Positions 1 to 11,569 of a stretch of 64,000 nucleotides of DNA are shown piece by piece. Position 1 is the first letter of the stretch. Every line of letters starts with the position of its first letter. A model generated the notes under the pieces. That model was not told where the DNA came from. It searched no databases and saw only the letters and a program-made list of their open reading frames with translations. This DNA is from Erodium maritimum (Eukaryota > Streptophyta > Magnoliopsida > Geraniales > Geraniaceae): assembly GCA_963921825.1 (NCBI GenBank), contig OY997594.1, positions 14,513,001-14,577,000 of the forward strand, read 5' to 3'. Both the position numbers and the translations under genes were made by a program.

Positions 1-2081
1 ACTCATATTTCCATATGCATGATAAGTAAACCATGATCCTCTAATCAACATCACAGTAGCTTTGACTACCGGATCAGGCTAGGGACGAGTGAATAGGCTC
101 ACTCCTTTATCTATAAGAGTTCTACTACTAGAAAAATGTTCCCCAATACCTTATAGGAAGTAGTATATTCACTTTACTAACACTACAATTTAATGGTAAT
201 AAAATGTTTTTCAACTATTATAAACTTGCAAATGACATAATACATAGTGTGATTCGTCCTAGGGCACAAAATCCAACAAGTTCTACCCTATTTCCTATTC
301 AGTGTTTCCATCATCCACATGCAATGCTTAAAATGCTTCTCGTTTCTCATGTAGGCATCCTCTCCCCAGTTTTGAAGGGTCAGCCCCATCATATTTGCTT
401 GTGTCCTGATCAACCTATCCTGGTGGACCGACCAGGTATCCCCTACGATTCTCCCACAATTTGGGTCTTCCGTCAAAATGTTCTCAAAATAAAATCTCCC
501 CATTTCTCACCAGTCCCTCGAGATCCAATTTCAGTATGATGAGCTTATGGTCCAACGTTGAGAATCTCTAGTTAGCGAGTGTTGCTCGGGGTTGTTTTCT
601 ATCCATCTTTTGTGACATAAACGCTCGATCAAGCCAAAACTCGATCTTTTCTTTCGGGATCCATCTTTTTTCCGATATGAAATTCTACCTTCTCATTTCG
701 TTTTTTTCTCTGTTTCGAGATGTTATTGCATGAAAGAACTTTGTAATCCAATCTCTTTCCATCTTCAAATGTTTTGGAACCGTACCCTCTTAGTGGTGCC
801 TCTACCAATGATAAGTGTCGTACAATTTCCCTAAAATCTTTGATCAATTGCTCAAGATATGGTGGTCATCTCACCTTTTTGGACTGGTCCACGATACACT
901 TGAAATCTCCTGAAGTATCCATTACTTTCTCGTTCAATATTGCATAAGCCTTATTTGTAGTCTCTCCCATGTTTGTTGTTGATTCCCCCTACACGGTTTC
1001 CCATAGATCCCTATAAATCGAAAAGTCCGTCCGTGTTAAAAATGTCATCGATATGATTGTGTCGTTTAGATATAACCATGTCATGCGTGCCTTAATACCG
1101 TTATAAGAGAATTCCTCCTTTTCTGTCTACCAAGTCCACCACGTCCTTCTCCCAATGTACCTAGTTTTAGTTTCAACCCCCTTATTTTTTATGTCACCCT
1201 GATAATATGAATCGCAGAGTAATATTAAGTTTAGTCAACGCGACTTGAGGATATCCTTGAGGCAACAAATCGACGACGAGTTGTAATTCCATGCCAACAT
1301 ACTCATCATGTCTCGATCGCACTCTATGCGCCATGCATACGACCGACGAAAACCCTACTCCAAAGGGCGAAAACTACTCTTCCCTTCTTATAAGAAAATT
1401 AAGATATTTGTGTACATTCTCTTAAACTATACAGAACTTATCATATAATATGCTATAGAATTTAACAGATGGTATAAGTTTGGATCTCAGAAGATATTTC
1501 CCACTCCAAACCAACTCCATATAAACAAACTACTTTATTTAAATCTAGTTGGATTGAAATTTGTATGATAACTAGCTCGGTTCCAGTGCAACTAGAAAAC
1601 GAGGAGGAAAAAAAAGTGGAGTAATGTAGAGAGTAGGTACAATTAGCGGTCTGCAAAAGCCTATTGCTCTGAATCTGAACTCTGAGGTTCCATTAAAAGG
1701 CTAGAGAAATGGTCAAATGGGTAATTCAGGTTCAATTTACTCGTTTAATTAATAAAAATAAAAACAAAATCGAAATAGTGCACAACCATCAACACAGAAC
1801 AGTCAGTTGACTAAGAAAAGCCTGATCTATCTTTGTACTTTCAATTAAAGACTCCATACACTACAAAACAAAAACCTTAGATTTATGCACGGGCTGCGAT
1901 CTTCTGCTTCCGCGTCTACTTTAATTCGCGCACGCTTCACTGGTGGGCACGGTGCTCGGTGCTAAGCCAATAGGGATTCGACACGTTATGGGAGAACCTG
2001 CTTCTCCGGTGGATAGATGGGATGCCGCAAATTATCGTGAACAGTGAGCAGACCTCTCTTGTTCTTCATTTCCTCGCCGTA
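1..2081. other. No recognisable gene; probably old repeat remnants
   Basis: About 2 kb of AT-rich sequence with only short open frames of up to 111 codons. None has a domain I recognise and none joins to another through plausible splice sites. I see no RNA gene. The first 1.4 kb has the look of decayed mobile DNA, but no ends or coding motifs support a family. Confidence 0.4.
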
Positions 2082-2091
2082 TTTATTTTTT

Positions 2092-2516
2092 TTTAAGATA
2101 ATTTTATCTTAATATTTTAAATCTTTTATATTTTATTTAAAATATCTTAATTTTTTTTATCATTTTAGTACCCTAAATTTTTATTAATTCATTTAGAGTG
2201 CTCTAATTTTTTTGTATCACTTCAGTACCCTAAACTTTCATTAATTCCATTACCCACCGTTATTTTTTCATCTGGTTTTCCATTCAAAATAAGTAAAATG
2301 ACTATAATTACCCTCACTAACAATCAAATTTAGGTAAAGTTAAAGGTAGGTACTAAAATAAAATAATTAAACTTTTAGGGTACTGAGGTGACACAAAAAA
2401 GATTTATGATACTCTAAATAAATTAATAAAAATTTAGGGTACTGAGGTGACAAAAAAAAATCAAGGTATTTTAAATAAAATGTGAAAGATTTAGGGTATT
2501 AAGGTGAAATTAAACC
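2092..2516. mobile_element. Foldback MITE, about 425 bp, Mutator-like by target-site length
   Basis: The left half is an imperfect reverse complement of the right half, so the whole element can fold into one long hairpin. Both arms carry the phrase AGTACCCTAAA several times in opposite orientation. A 10-bp direct repeat TTTATTTTTT flanks it at 2082-2091 and 2517-2526. That length fits a Mutator-type target duplication, although the repeat is low-complexity. There is no coding capacity. The phrase repeated inside each arm suggests the arms themselves arose from smaller repeats. Confidence 0.7.
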
Positions 2517-2617
2517 TTTATTTTTTGAATTTTTTATTTTATTTTATTTATTTATTAAAATTAACTTCTTCGGTTTGTTTTGTACTGTTGTTTGAATTTA
2601 ATGATTAAAATCATCAA

Positions 2618-3956
2618 GGGAATTTTAATTTGAGTCGAGACTAACTAGTTCAAAAAAAAGACTATCCATTTTATTCTTTTTCTCTGCCCTAACAACCCCG
2701 CTGTCGTCTGTTATGACAACCCCTCTATCGCCAACGCCTCCACGTCTGCAATCCGAGGTGAACCCAGATCCTACTATGATCCTACCATCGAGGGAGGACC
2801 TTATCCACGAGCCTTTATTTATGGATGTCTCCCACCTGTCGCCCAGATCCGAATTGCACCGGAGGATCCCTCTCTCCTCTTGTTGCAGGGATCTCCATGA
2901 GCGATATCGACTCCCCAACATCCTCAGACTCCTCTGGAAACCCAAGTGTCGGCATGCCCTCACCTTCGCCTACCACATGTAGAGGCGGGAGGAACCATTT
3001 CTAAACCAAGGGAACACTCACGGGCATTCTCTGTCCCGAGACAGGTCACCTCTCTCGCTCTCATCGGGGGACCTGGATTGGTATCCTGGTCTCTAATCGG
3101 ATCGTCATCGGGGCTCCGGACCCTTATACCAGATTGGGAAGATGAGGATGAGATCCTTAAAGTCCTGGTCGAGGTTGTACTTACAGCGGCCGATGGTCGG
3201 TATCGCCACTCTTTGGCTGACAAGGTAGCGGTAAACGGAAACCTGTAACATTAAGGCCCTTTGTGGGGGTCATGATCCATAACTGACGGGTACATGGCTT
3301 AAAGGTGGAGTGCCTCAGTAAGGAGGTGGTGGAATTCAATATCCCCTCGAGCTCAACCATGGAGTCTATATGACATCGGGATCTGTGGGGTTTCAGCGGT
3401 TACCCACTATCGTTGGTCCCTTTCCAGTCGTGCATGCAACCTAACTCCATATCATTCCGATTCATGGAAATTGGATCGGGGACCATCCCACCTACCTGTC
3501 AACTGAGGGATGAGGAGAATAGTGATGACCAACATGCGAGGGCTCAACATCAGCCTCGCTAAGACTCATGAGAGGCCCGGAGGATGGGGGAAGGTCTGAC
3601 GGGGGCCTATCCTTCGAGACCCAAGGTAGCCGGTACTGGGACACCTCGGGAAAGCAAGAAGAGCAGCGAAACATATTTTCCTATTTTATTGCGGGTCTTT
3701 TTCTTAGTTTGGATTACTTATATTATCTTTCTACTTGGTCTTCTAGTTTTAGTTTTAATAATGTTAAAAGTGTGGTAAGAGGTTGTCCTCGAGTTGTGTC
3801 TACGATGAACAATAGACTAGTTTTACGGGTCTAAGAGGGCTGGGTCATCTACGGGAGGCTCGGACAATATTCTGATGCCCAAGGCCGCCGGCCCTTTTCT
3901 GTAAAAAAAAAATATTGGCAGTATTACACGCCTCTATTTAACCGTTCAAAAATGAG
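2618..3956 (+). mobile_element. Degraded retroposon, copy 1 of a DUF4283-like family
   Basis: A 15-bp direct repeat, GATTAAAATCATCAA, lies at 2603-2617 and 3957-3971 and bounds about 1.34 kb. The interior encodes an acidic stretch followed by AADGRYR and a segment that reads like the DUF4283 domain of plant LINE ORF1 proteins, including a tryptophan and a Dx-GFSGYPLSL-like end (about 3120-3420). Its 3' part matches other copies in this window at about 4.2-5.1, 33.7-34.9 and 44.7-45.6 kb. All end with a related ACAGTAATRCA-type motif and an A-rich tail. The long target duplication and A-rich end indicate target-primed insertion like that of a LINE. The copy is broken and old. No reverse transcriptase is present. 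Confidence 0.6.
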
Positions 3957-4159
3957 GATTAAAATCATCAATAGAAATAGCAATATAATAATTAAATCAT
4001 ATTTTCAATATTTAAGAGACTACTTTGTATCAAAATAAATAATTCATAAACTATTTGAAACCATATTTCTTTTTTATCTATGTAGACATTTTCTAAATCC
4101 GTAGTATATGTAACGTAAATAGGTTAATTTAAGACATTTAATCTATTATAATTATCATA

Positions 4160-5095
4160 GTACTTTTTTTAAAAACGAGTAATTGAGGAAGTGCATTACT
4201 GTCGATCAAAGCGTTACATAGTGGGAATTACCCCCGACTCTGGAATATAGTCCAGGTGCATCGAAACAGATCCAGCGCTCATGAACCTATAAAACTAGTC
4301 TACTTCGCATCGTAAACAACACATGAGGACATGCTCTTACCAACATTTCAAAAATACAGAGAATATAAAGAGAAATGAAACATTCCAGCAGAATAGAAGC
4401 GTCCAACATGAAAGAGAAACAAAATAAGAAACTAAATGTAGGGAAATAATGCGTTGTTCTAGTTTTCATCCCGAGGTAGTCAAATACTGGCCACCTCGGG
4501 TCTTCTGGGGGAGGCATATGTGCCGTCCCCCCTTCCCTAGGGCCCTAATTTATCTTGACGAGGTTGTTGAGGAGCCTTCGCCTGATGGTTACTGTAATCT
4601 ATACTTTCCTCCTCATCCAGCAGTTGATGGGGTTGGCCTAGGGTGGCAGACAGCTCTAGCACCTTCTTCATTTTGGTTGTACGGGTGTAGTACTAACCCG
4701 TATTCCCTTTACCCTTCTTCTTAAGAACCTTTGCCCATATGGGACCCACACACCCCCAACTCGAGCATGAGGTTTTTTTTTCCTGTTTTCTCATCCTTGT
4801 TGGGGAATTCACCTGTGGAGAAGTCAGACAAGAGATAATCCCCATCCTCAACCAGGTTGGCCAAGTTACCGGGATTTGTTGTGCTCGGGACTCTCGAAAA
4901 TGATGCTAGGGGATTCTCCTGTCTGTGCAAACTTGCCCTGTCAAGGGTTTTCTTATCCAAGTTACCAGACTCCGCACGTGCCTCCTCTCTTGTTCCAAGG
5001 TTGGAAAACCCGGGGGTGGTAGGAGGATTTAAGGAGAACCCGATCCACTGTCACCCACAAAGTCCCGGATCGGATCCAGTGAGAGGGATCGTGTA
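4160..5095 (-). mobile_element. Degraded retroposon, copy 2 of the DUF4283-like family
   Basis: Read on the minus strand, this region shares its 3' half with copies 1 and 3. There is a conserved QLLDEEE-type segment (about 4600-4650), then a non-coding part containing a MLVRxCP-like reading, and a terminal ACAGTAATGCA motif with an A-rich end at about 4165-4175. The left boundary is set by that A-tail. I found no clear target duplication, so the right (5') boundary near 5.1 kb is approximate. The copy is broken throughout. Confidence 0.45.
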
Positions 5096-5807
5096 TTAAT
5101 TTTGTAACCATGACAAATGTCAAATTAGATGATGAATATGCGCTTGAGGAACAATGGCCTACCCGAAAGTGTTCATAAGTGTTGAAATTGGGCTATTTGT
5201 GAGTCTTATGACACGAGTTTAAAACACTTATGAGATGGGCTTTTGGGTCAAAATAGAGAAGCCCAAATAGGATGTCTGTATAAGCCTTTTGTTATTTTAT
5301 ATTTTTTTATTTCAGACTTAATTTCAATTAAATGCCATTTGCAAGTACGTATTTAAGGAAAAGAAAAATGGAGGAAGCAGGTTGAGAAGGTGTTGAAGAA
5401 GATCAAGCAAGCACAAGTGAGTTGGGTATGTTTGGTATGGATGAGTTGGACTTCTCATCGACCACAAATCACTTGAATATTGCTAATCACCAAACAACAA
5501 AGCCCTCTTCCTCCTCTTTCTCGGAGAATCTACAACCAATTTCAATAAAAAAAATATTTAATTTCTCTTGAATATTTTTCTCTGTTCGTTGATGCCAATC
5601 TGCCTCCAAATCCTTTACCAATCTCTTCTCTTTCAGCAATTTTAATCGACACCCACTCCTTGCTCGCACCCATTTCCGAGTAAGCGCTCAACGACTTCGA
5701 CTCCTGACCCGCCGACAATCATCATTACCATCAGAACCCACTTCTTCTTTTTTGTTCAGATCCTCTTCTGTACTGGCATTCGATTCTTTGAAGAAACTAG
5801 AAAAAGG
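5096..5807 (+). promoter_or_regulatory. Upstream region and 5' leader of the IRX10-like gene
   Basis: About 0.7 kb separates the degraded retroposon from the first coding exon of the xylosyltransferase. A TATTTAAG sequence near 5350 could act as a TATA element. The stretch from about 5470 is pyrimidine-rich, as plant 5' leaders often are. The promoter assignment rests on position only. No other gene is visible here. Confidence 0.35.
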
Positions 5808-8460
5808 ATGGAGGTTTGGAGGTGGATCTTTGCTGGGGTTCTCTGTGCTTCTTTGGTGTTGAGGATCGGTGCTATGGAGCTGGGTCGGAATCGGCACACT
5901 GAGCGTATTTCAGGTGGGGGTTATGTCGATTTTTCTTCTTTATAGTGTTTTCAATATTCATAGCTTTGTTTGTCAATCAAAATTTTGATTTTCATCACGG
6001 GTTCCCTCGTTTTGTACTTACTTTGTCATCCAAATTCGTGTATGGAAGATGGGTCTTTTGGGGGTTTCTTTCATTTTTGTACATAGTTGAGTTTAAGGTG
6101 TCACCTGGACTCATCAAGGTAAGTTGCAAAATGACCTCCATTTGAGTTGTATTTCAATATCAAGGCATGATATGTATTTCAATATCAGAGTCTTTCGGTT
6201 AGAAATGGATTCATATTATGCTATGACCTTGGGGTTCTGCTGGAGTCTGTTTCTGTCATAGCTGAATGGTGATCAGAAACTTCAGCCCGAGTTAAGCTTA
6301 TCATACTTTGCACTTCATAATACGAATGTGTGAATAGATATATGTGATGGGTGTATGTAATTTTGTATACAGAAAATGGTACCCTCTCTCTGAAGTTGCT
6401 GTAGTTCTAAATCAGAAGTCTTAACTTAGAGTCTTCATATCAAAAATATAGGAGCATCAAAGAGTTGTCCACTGATGGTATTTCTGGTTTAGTTTGTATT
6501 CGATGGATGCATAAAATTCGCATTATTATAATCGGTCTGTGTGTTACTTGCTTATTGTTGTGGTTGTTCATGACACTTAGAATCTTCTACTTATTTCATT
6601 TCAGCTTTTTAGGAATGTACATTAAGTTTCCTCAAAATGCAATGTAAGTTCACGGAATAAAGTTAGCCTAATGAGATCCTTAGTAACATGAAAACACGAT
6701 TGATATCTGACTCCCATCATTGTAAGACTTCTAAAGTATCTTTGATTATCCCTATGTAGGTAGTGCTGGTGATGTCTTGGAAGATGATCCAGTGGGACGG
6801 TTGAAAGTATTTGTGTATGAACTTCCTAGCAAATACAACAAGAAGATTCTACAGAAAGACCCTAGATGCCTCAACCACATGTTTGCTGCAGAGATCTACA
6901 TGCATCGGTTTCTTTTATCGAGTCCTGTTCGAACTCTCAATCCTGAAGAAGCAGATTGGTTCTACACCCCTGTTTACACCACCTGTGACTTGACCCCAAA
7001 TGGCCTCCCATTACCTTTCAAATCACCTAGAATGATGAGAAGTGCGATTCAGCTCATTTCTTCAAACTGGCCGTACTGGAACCGGACTGAAGGAGCTGAT
7101 CACTTTTTTGTAGTGCCTCATGATTTTGGACCGTGCTTCCATTATCAAGTAAGAGACTTTGGTTTTTCCTCCATTGACAACGTCGACGTTAATTCTTTGG
7201 GTTGTGCTTTTGTTTACATATGTTTTGGGGTGTTTTTACAGGAAGAGAAGGCTATTGAGAGAGGTATTCTTCCCTTGCTCCAACGCGCTACCTTAGTTCA
7301 GACATTTGGGCAAAAGAATCATGTTTGCTTAAAGGACGGTTCCATTACAATTCCTCCCTATGCTCCACCACAGAAGATGCAATCCCATCTTATTCCTGAA
7401 AAAACTCCTCGGTCTATTTTTGTTTACTTCCGAGGATTGTTTTATGATGTTGGGAATGACCCTGAAGGCGGTTACTACGCAAGGTATTTTCTCACAAAGT
7501 ATTCCATATTAACAATCACACTTTGTCATATAAGCATATTTTATTACTGAACTTGTCACATTTCTCACTTAACTACACTGGCTTTTCAATTTCTCACTCT
7601 ACTCTATATAGGTAATAAAATGACAGAAATACCCTTCATAAGTTTTCAAAAAAATTATAAAACATGCCAATGCCGCAATAAAATTTGCCCGAGTTTCCTA
7701 AATTGTTGCAGGGGTATTTTTGTCATTTATTATCAAAATAGAGTAGAGTGAGAAAAATTGAAAGCTCGGTGTGGTTAAGTGGGAAATATAACAAAATCAA
7801 TGTACTTTTGAAAGATTATCCCTATTTTATTATTATTATTATTAGTTCAAGTCATTTGATGACCGCTATATCCAAATGAAAGAAAATAATCATGTTACGG
7901 TTTAATCTTCACTAAACTAGAAAATATATGAATTCAAAATTTACAGAGGTGCAAGGGCAGCGGTGTGGGAGAACTTTAAGGACAACCCGTTATTTGACAT
8001 TTCGACAGAGCACCCAACAACATACTACGAAGACATGCAACGGGCCATATTTTGTTTGTGCCCGTTGGGGTGGGCTCCGTGGAGCCCAAGATTGGTAGAG
8101 GCAGTGATATTTGGTTGCATCCCTGTGATCATAGCAGATGATATAGTTTTGCCTTTTGCTGATGCAATCCCATGGGAAGATATCGGGGTTTATGTAGATG
8201 AGAAGGATGTTCCGAACTTGGATACTATACTTACATCTATACCTCCGGAAGTTATTTTGAGGAAGCAGAGATTGCTTGCGAACCCTTCAATGAAGCAGGC
8301 TATGTTGTTCCCACAACCGGCTCAACCGGGTGATGCTTTTCATCAGGTTTTGAATGGACTTGCACGTAAGTTGCCACATGATCGCAGTATTTACTTGAGC
8401 CATGGCCAGAAGATCTTGAACTGGACTGCAGGTCCTGTGGGAGACCTTAAACCTTGGTAA
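5808..8460 (+). CDS. IRX10L: IRX10/IRX10-like glucuronoxylan beta-1,4-xylosyltransferase (GT47)
   Basis: Four exons, 5808-5913, 6760-7148, 7242-7483 and 7947-8460, join in frame to 416 aa, the usual IRX10/IRX10L length of about 415. Exon 1 gives a short hydrophobic N-terminus (residues 1-22), a likely signal anchor for the Golgi lumen, then the family's ERIS-G junction. Exons 2-4 carry the exostosin/GT47 domain with near-identical family blocks, for example RLKVFVYELPSKYNKK, WNRTEGADHFFVVPHDF, CLCPLGWAPWSPRLVEA and FGCIPVIIADDIVLPF, ending in DLKPW. IRX10 and IRX10L extend the beta-1,4-xylan backbone of cell walls with IRX9/IRX14 partners. I cannot tell IRX10 from IRX10L; the symbol marks the subfamily. 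No break is visible. Intron 3 holds a MITE, and a LINE sits about 0.4 kb past the stop. Confidence 0.95.
7547..7822. mobile_element. MITE in intron 3 of the IRX10-like gene
   Basis: Two arms are inverted copies of each other. TTCTCACTCTACTCTAT on the left corresponds to ATAGAGTAGAGTGAGAAA on the right, and each arm also carries CACTTAAC/GTTAAGTG and a 'gacaaaaatacccct'-like segment. A 10-bp direct repeat, TATTTTATTA, occurs at 7537-7546 and 7823-7832 and may be the target duplication. The outermost 20 bp of the two arms match poorly, so the boundaries are tentative. It lies entirely inside the intron. Confidence 0.55.
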
Positions 8461-8852
8461 CAGTCTGTGTGTATTTCTTGTGAATCTTTGCTCCACACAC
8501 TGGACCAGAAAGAATTAAGGGAGATGCTTGCTGAAGATTGAGACCCGAATGAATTAGATTATACGTTACTTGTAGCAGACTCAGGTTTTGTTCTACTTTC
8601 ATCTGAAATGTACCTTTGTCATTAAGATTTTGATGTCATTCTTCATATTCAAACTCTGGAATTTCATGTGTAGCTGCAAAATTGTAGATTGCAGTGATCT
8701 GATGAATCTTATGGAACATTATGCTGTTCAAACTTTGCATGTCTCAATAATTGTTATGATATTGGATCATTGCCAGAAAGTATCATGTACTATTCTCTTT
8801 TTGTTAATCGTTGTCTTATTCTTAAAAATGCTTTGAATATATATTTTGTTTG
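8461..8852 (+). other. 3' flank of the IRX10-like gene
   Basis: AT-rich sequence between the stop codon and the LINE target site. It presumably holds the 3' untranslated region. I see no canonical AATAAA and no other gene. Confidence 0.4.
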
Positions 8853-9036
8853 AACACTATCAAATCAAAGTTAGAAAAACTTTATCTGTGAGATAATTGG
8901 GAACGTTGACTTGCGTTGACTTTTCTCTCAAAGCAAGCTTCAGCGTCCTAGGGTTCTGTGCGTGCGGCGGCGGCAGTTTTTCTGATGATCATGGACTCGT
9001 GTCTCCTCTGATCGACGTCCGGTGGTGTGTAGGGGT

Positions 9037-11569
9037 ATGGCCGGCTTCGTTGGGTTGGCAGGGAGAGGAAGAAACAGGGTTCGAACGACGGCTGTGACTC
9101 CGATCGGGGCGGTTTCATCTGTTCCGGGAGGTTCCTTGCCGGCCGGCGTGATTGACCGGAAGATGAAGGGAGTTTGGGCAGGTGTGGAGAAGCAGGGTGC
9201 TGATGGAGGGCTGCTGGATCGTGGAGCAGTAGCGATGGGATTGGGGCAACTCGGCCAAGGTGACCAGGTTGCGGCGGCGCCGGTTTCTGGCAGAAAGGCC
9301 CGTGATCCCCGGCGATGGGGCGACAGATCCGAGGCCGGCAATTCCGAGACGTGGGATCGGAGCTCCTCCCGTGGTGTGTCGAGGACGGCATCGCGCAGCA
9401 GGTCTCGTTCACGGCCGTCTGTGCGTGGTGGTGTTGCTGGCCTGTCGGACGTGCGCCAGGGCAAGAGGAGCACGGAGCCGGCGACGTTCCTCAGTGCTGT
9501 GGTTCGTGGGGTTGCTCCGGTACAGTTTCAGGGCGTGGGCGGGGTTCTTGAGGGTGCTCCGGTGCTGCCACAGGGTGTGGGCGGAGCTGCTCGGGCTAGC
9601 ATGGCCAGAGCTGCCCGCTCTGGACCGTCACGGGTCCGGCGTCGGTTGTCGCCGAGAGGCACCACCGTGTCCCTGTGTGCTGATGATGGACCGAGAGTGG
9701 TGGTGGTGGTTGGGCCGGTGTCGGCGAAGAAGAAAGGCGGGAACCGGTCGGAGTTGGGTGTCTTCAAACCCGATGAGCGAGTCGGAGTGGGGCATCGGGG
9801 TTTTGTTGTTAACCATGGCCCATTTCCGATCAGGGAGGGCACCAATGATCGAGCTCTTAAGCAAGACAGCGTTCACTCCGAACCTGCCCCCGTGCTTGAA
9901 GCGAGTGAGGTGGTTTCGAGGGTTGAGGAGGATGGTTGGACTGTGGTCCAGAGCAGAAGGTTGAAGAAGGCGAAGGTTCGTAAAGTGGGTGCCATTAGTC
10001 AGGATCGGGGGTTTCCGGCTTTTGTTGCTAATTTTCCCAATTCGACTTCATAAGAGCAGCTTTGGAGCCTGTTTAGTCAGTTTGGGCGACTCCGTAGGAT
10101 CGGTTTCTCTCCCCGTTTCTCTTCACGAGGTAGGCCTTTTGCTTTTATTTACTTTTCGTTGTATTCTGATTTGCTTAAAGTTGTGGCTTCTGTGAATGGG
10201 TCGTTGTGGGGTTCGCAAACTTTAGTTGTGGAATTGGGTAGACGCGCTGGGTCTTTGGCTTCCTCTCAGCCGAGTAGGTCCGAACCTCCAGTGGTTCCTA
10301 TTGGCGCTAAGCCCAGTACCGAGAGTAACCTTGTTCCGGAAGAGCAGACTTCTGCTAGGAATATCGCTCCATCTTCTGTGTGTAACCCACCCGGGACTAG
10401 TCCTGGGGAAGGGGGCGATGGGGTTGAGCAACACGCTCCTTCCACTTGCGTTGAGGCGGTTTGTCTTCCCGCGGCTAACCCCTCCTTGGTTGGACGGACC
10501 GATCTTAGAGTGTTGGTGGTAGCGGCGACCTCGTCCTCTTCCTCCTCCCTAGTAGCTGCTATGGGGAGATCAGGGATAACTGGCATAGAGCTTTTTGATC
10601 TGGGTTCGCGTTCGTTTCTTCCTAGCTGTGTCGATCATTCGATCTGGGAGATCTTGTCCCAGGATGACTGGGCCAGCCTGCGGCCTTGGTTCTTCTCCTT
10701 TTCTAGCTGCTTGGATAGGGTCCTATCCGGGGGGCGCCTGGTGTGGGTTGACCTCTATGGTTTACCCCCCTACAGGTGGTGTAGGGATAGTATGGTCCGT
10801 GTTGTGGAGAGGGTTGGTCATCTGATTGCTGTTCATCCGACTTCTTTGGTTGGGCCAGATGTCCAGGGCCCTAGCTCTTATTCATACTTTGGAGGTCTCC
10901 TTTCATAGTGTGTCGGTGCCGGTTTGGTGGGACGATTATTCTACGGAGGTGGTAGTGAAGAGGGCGCATGTGGATAGTATCCCACCGTGCCCTACCCCCA
11001 GACCCCCTCCGGCTGCTTCGTCGGGGTCTGGTATCGATCCTATCATTCATGCTTTCACGGCCAGGACGCGTTCCTTACGGTTACCGATTAGATCCGCAGC
11101 AGGTGCCTCGTCCCAGGCTGTTGTTCCTTTTGAGGCTCAACCAGTTGGTGATGATACTGGGGGTAGTCAGGAGCAGTGTTTCTCGGACGCTGGTGACACC
11201 ACTCGAAACTCCGAGTCTGTGTTGGATAGGGAGCAGGGGGCTGGGGAGGTTGGTTTGGAGGCTGCTTTAGTTTTGTTTGATGGCCCTACAGAGTCTGTGT
11301 TTGAGGGTGGTGGTGGGGGTGGTATGGGGTCTTCTTCTGGGGAGGAGGTTGCGCCCCTGGCTTGTACTCGCCCATTGGTTTTTTCGGAGTTTCAGTCGGA
11401 TCTTGTTGATGGACGTACGAGCGAGAGCATCACCCACACAGTGGCGCGGTTCGCTGAGAGCATGGGGGTCTGCTATAAGGGTTCAGTTGAGGAGGGTTTT
11501 AGGAAGGTCGAGGCGGTGCTTAGCCATACTTATAGTAGCGGGGTTGCTAACCCCTCGGTGACTCCATGA
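9037..11569 (+). pseudogene. LINE ORF1 (RNA-binding, RRM/DUF4283-type), disrupted
   Basis: About 840 codons from the ATG at 9037; an in-frame ATG at 9022 is also possible. The N-terminal 300 residues are Arg/Gly/Ser-rich. An RRM-like segment follows at about 10040-10240, including LFSQFGRLRRIGFSPR and FAFIYF. A later segment at about 10600-10900 reads WVDLYGLPPYRW, the usual post-domain motif of plant LINE ORF1 proteins. The frame is broken by a TAA at 10051-10053, inside the RRM-like region, and by a frameshift near 10890. ORF1 proteins coat LINE RNA. Its TGA overlaps the ORF2 start codon. Confidence 0.8.

Noticed and set aside
288-503. Minus-strand 71-codon frame with an NWGEDAYMRNEKHF phrase loosely like the NOI/RIN4 motif
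   Set aside because: The match covers about a dozen residues, lacks the usual VPxFG start, and has no exons or neighbours to support a gene.
9260-9964. 234-codon plus-strand frame and several minus-strand frames over LINE ORF1
   Set aside because: They overlap the ORF1 frame, which has the RRM-like segment and runs into the ORF2 junction. The others are shadows produced by high GC content.
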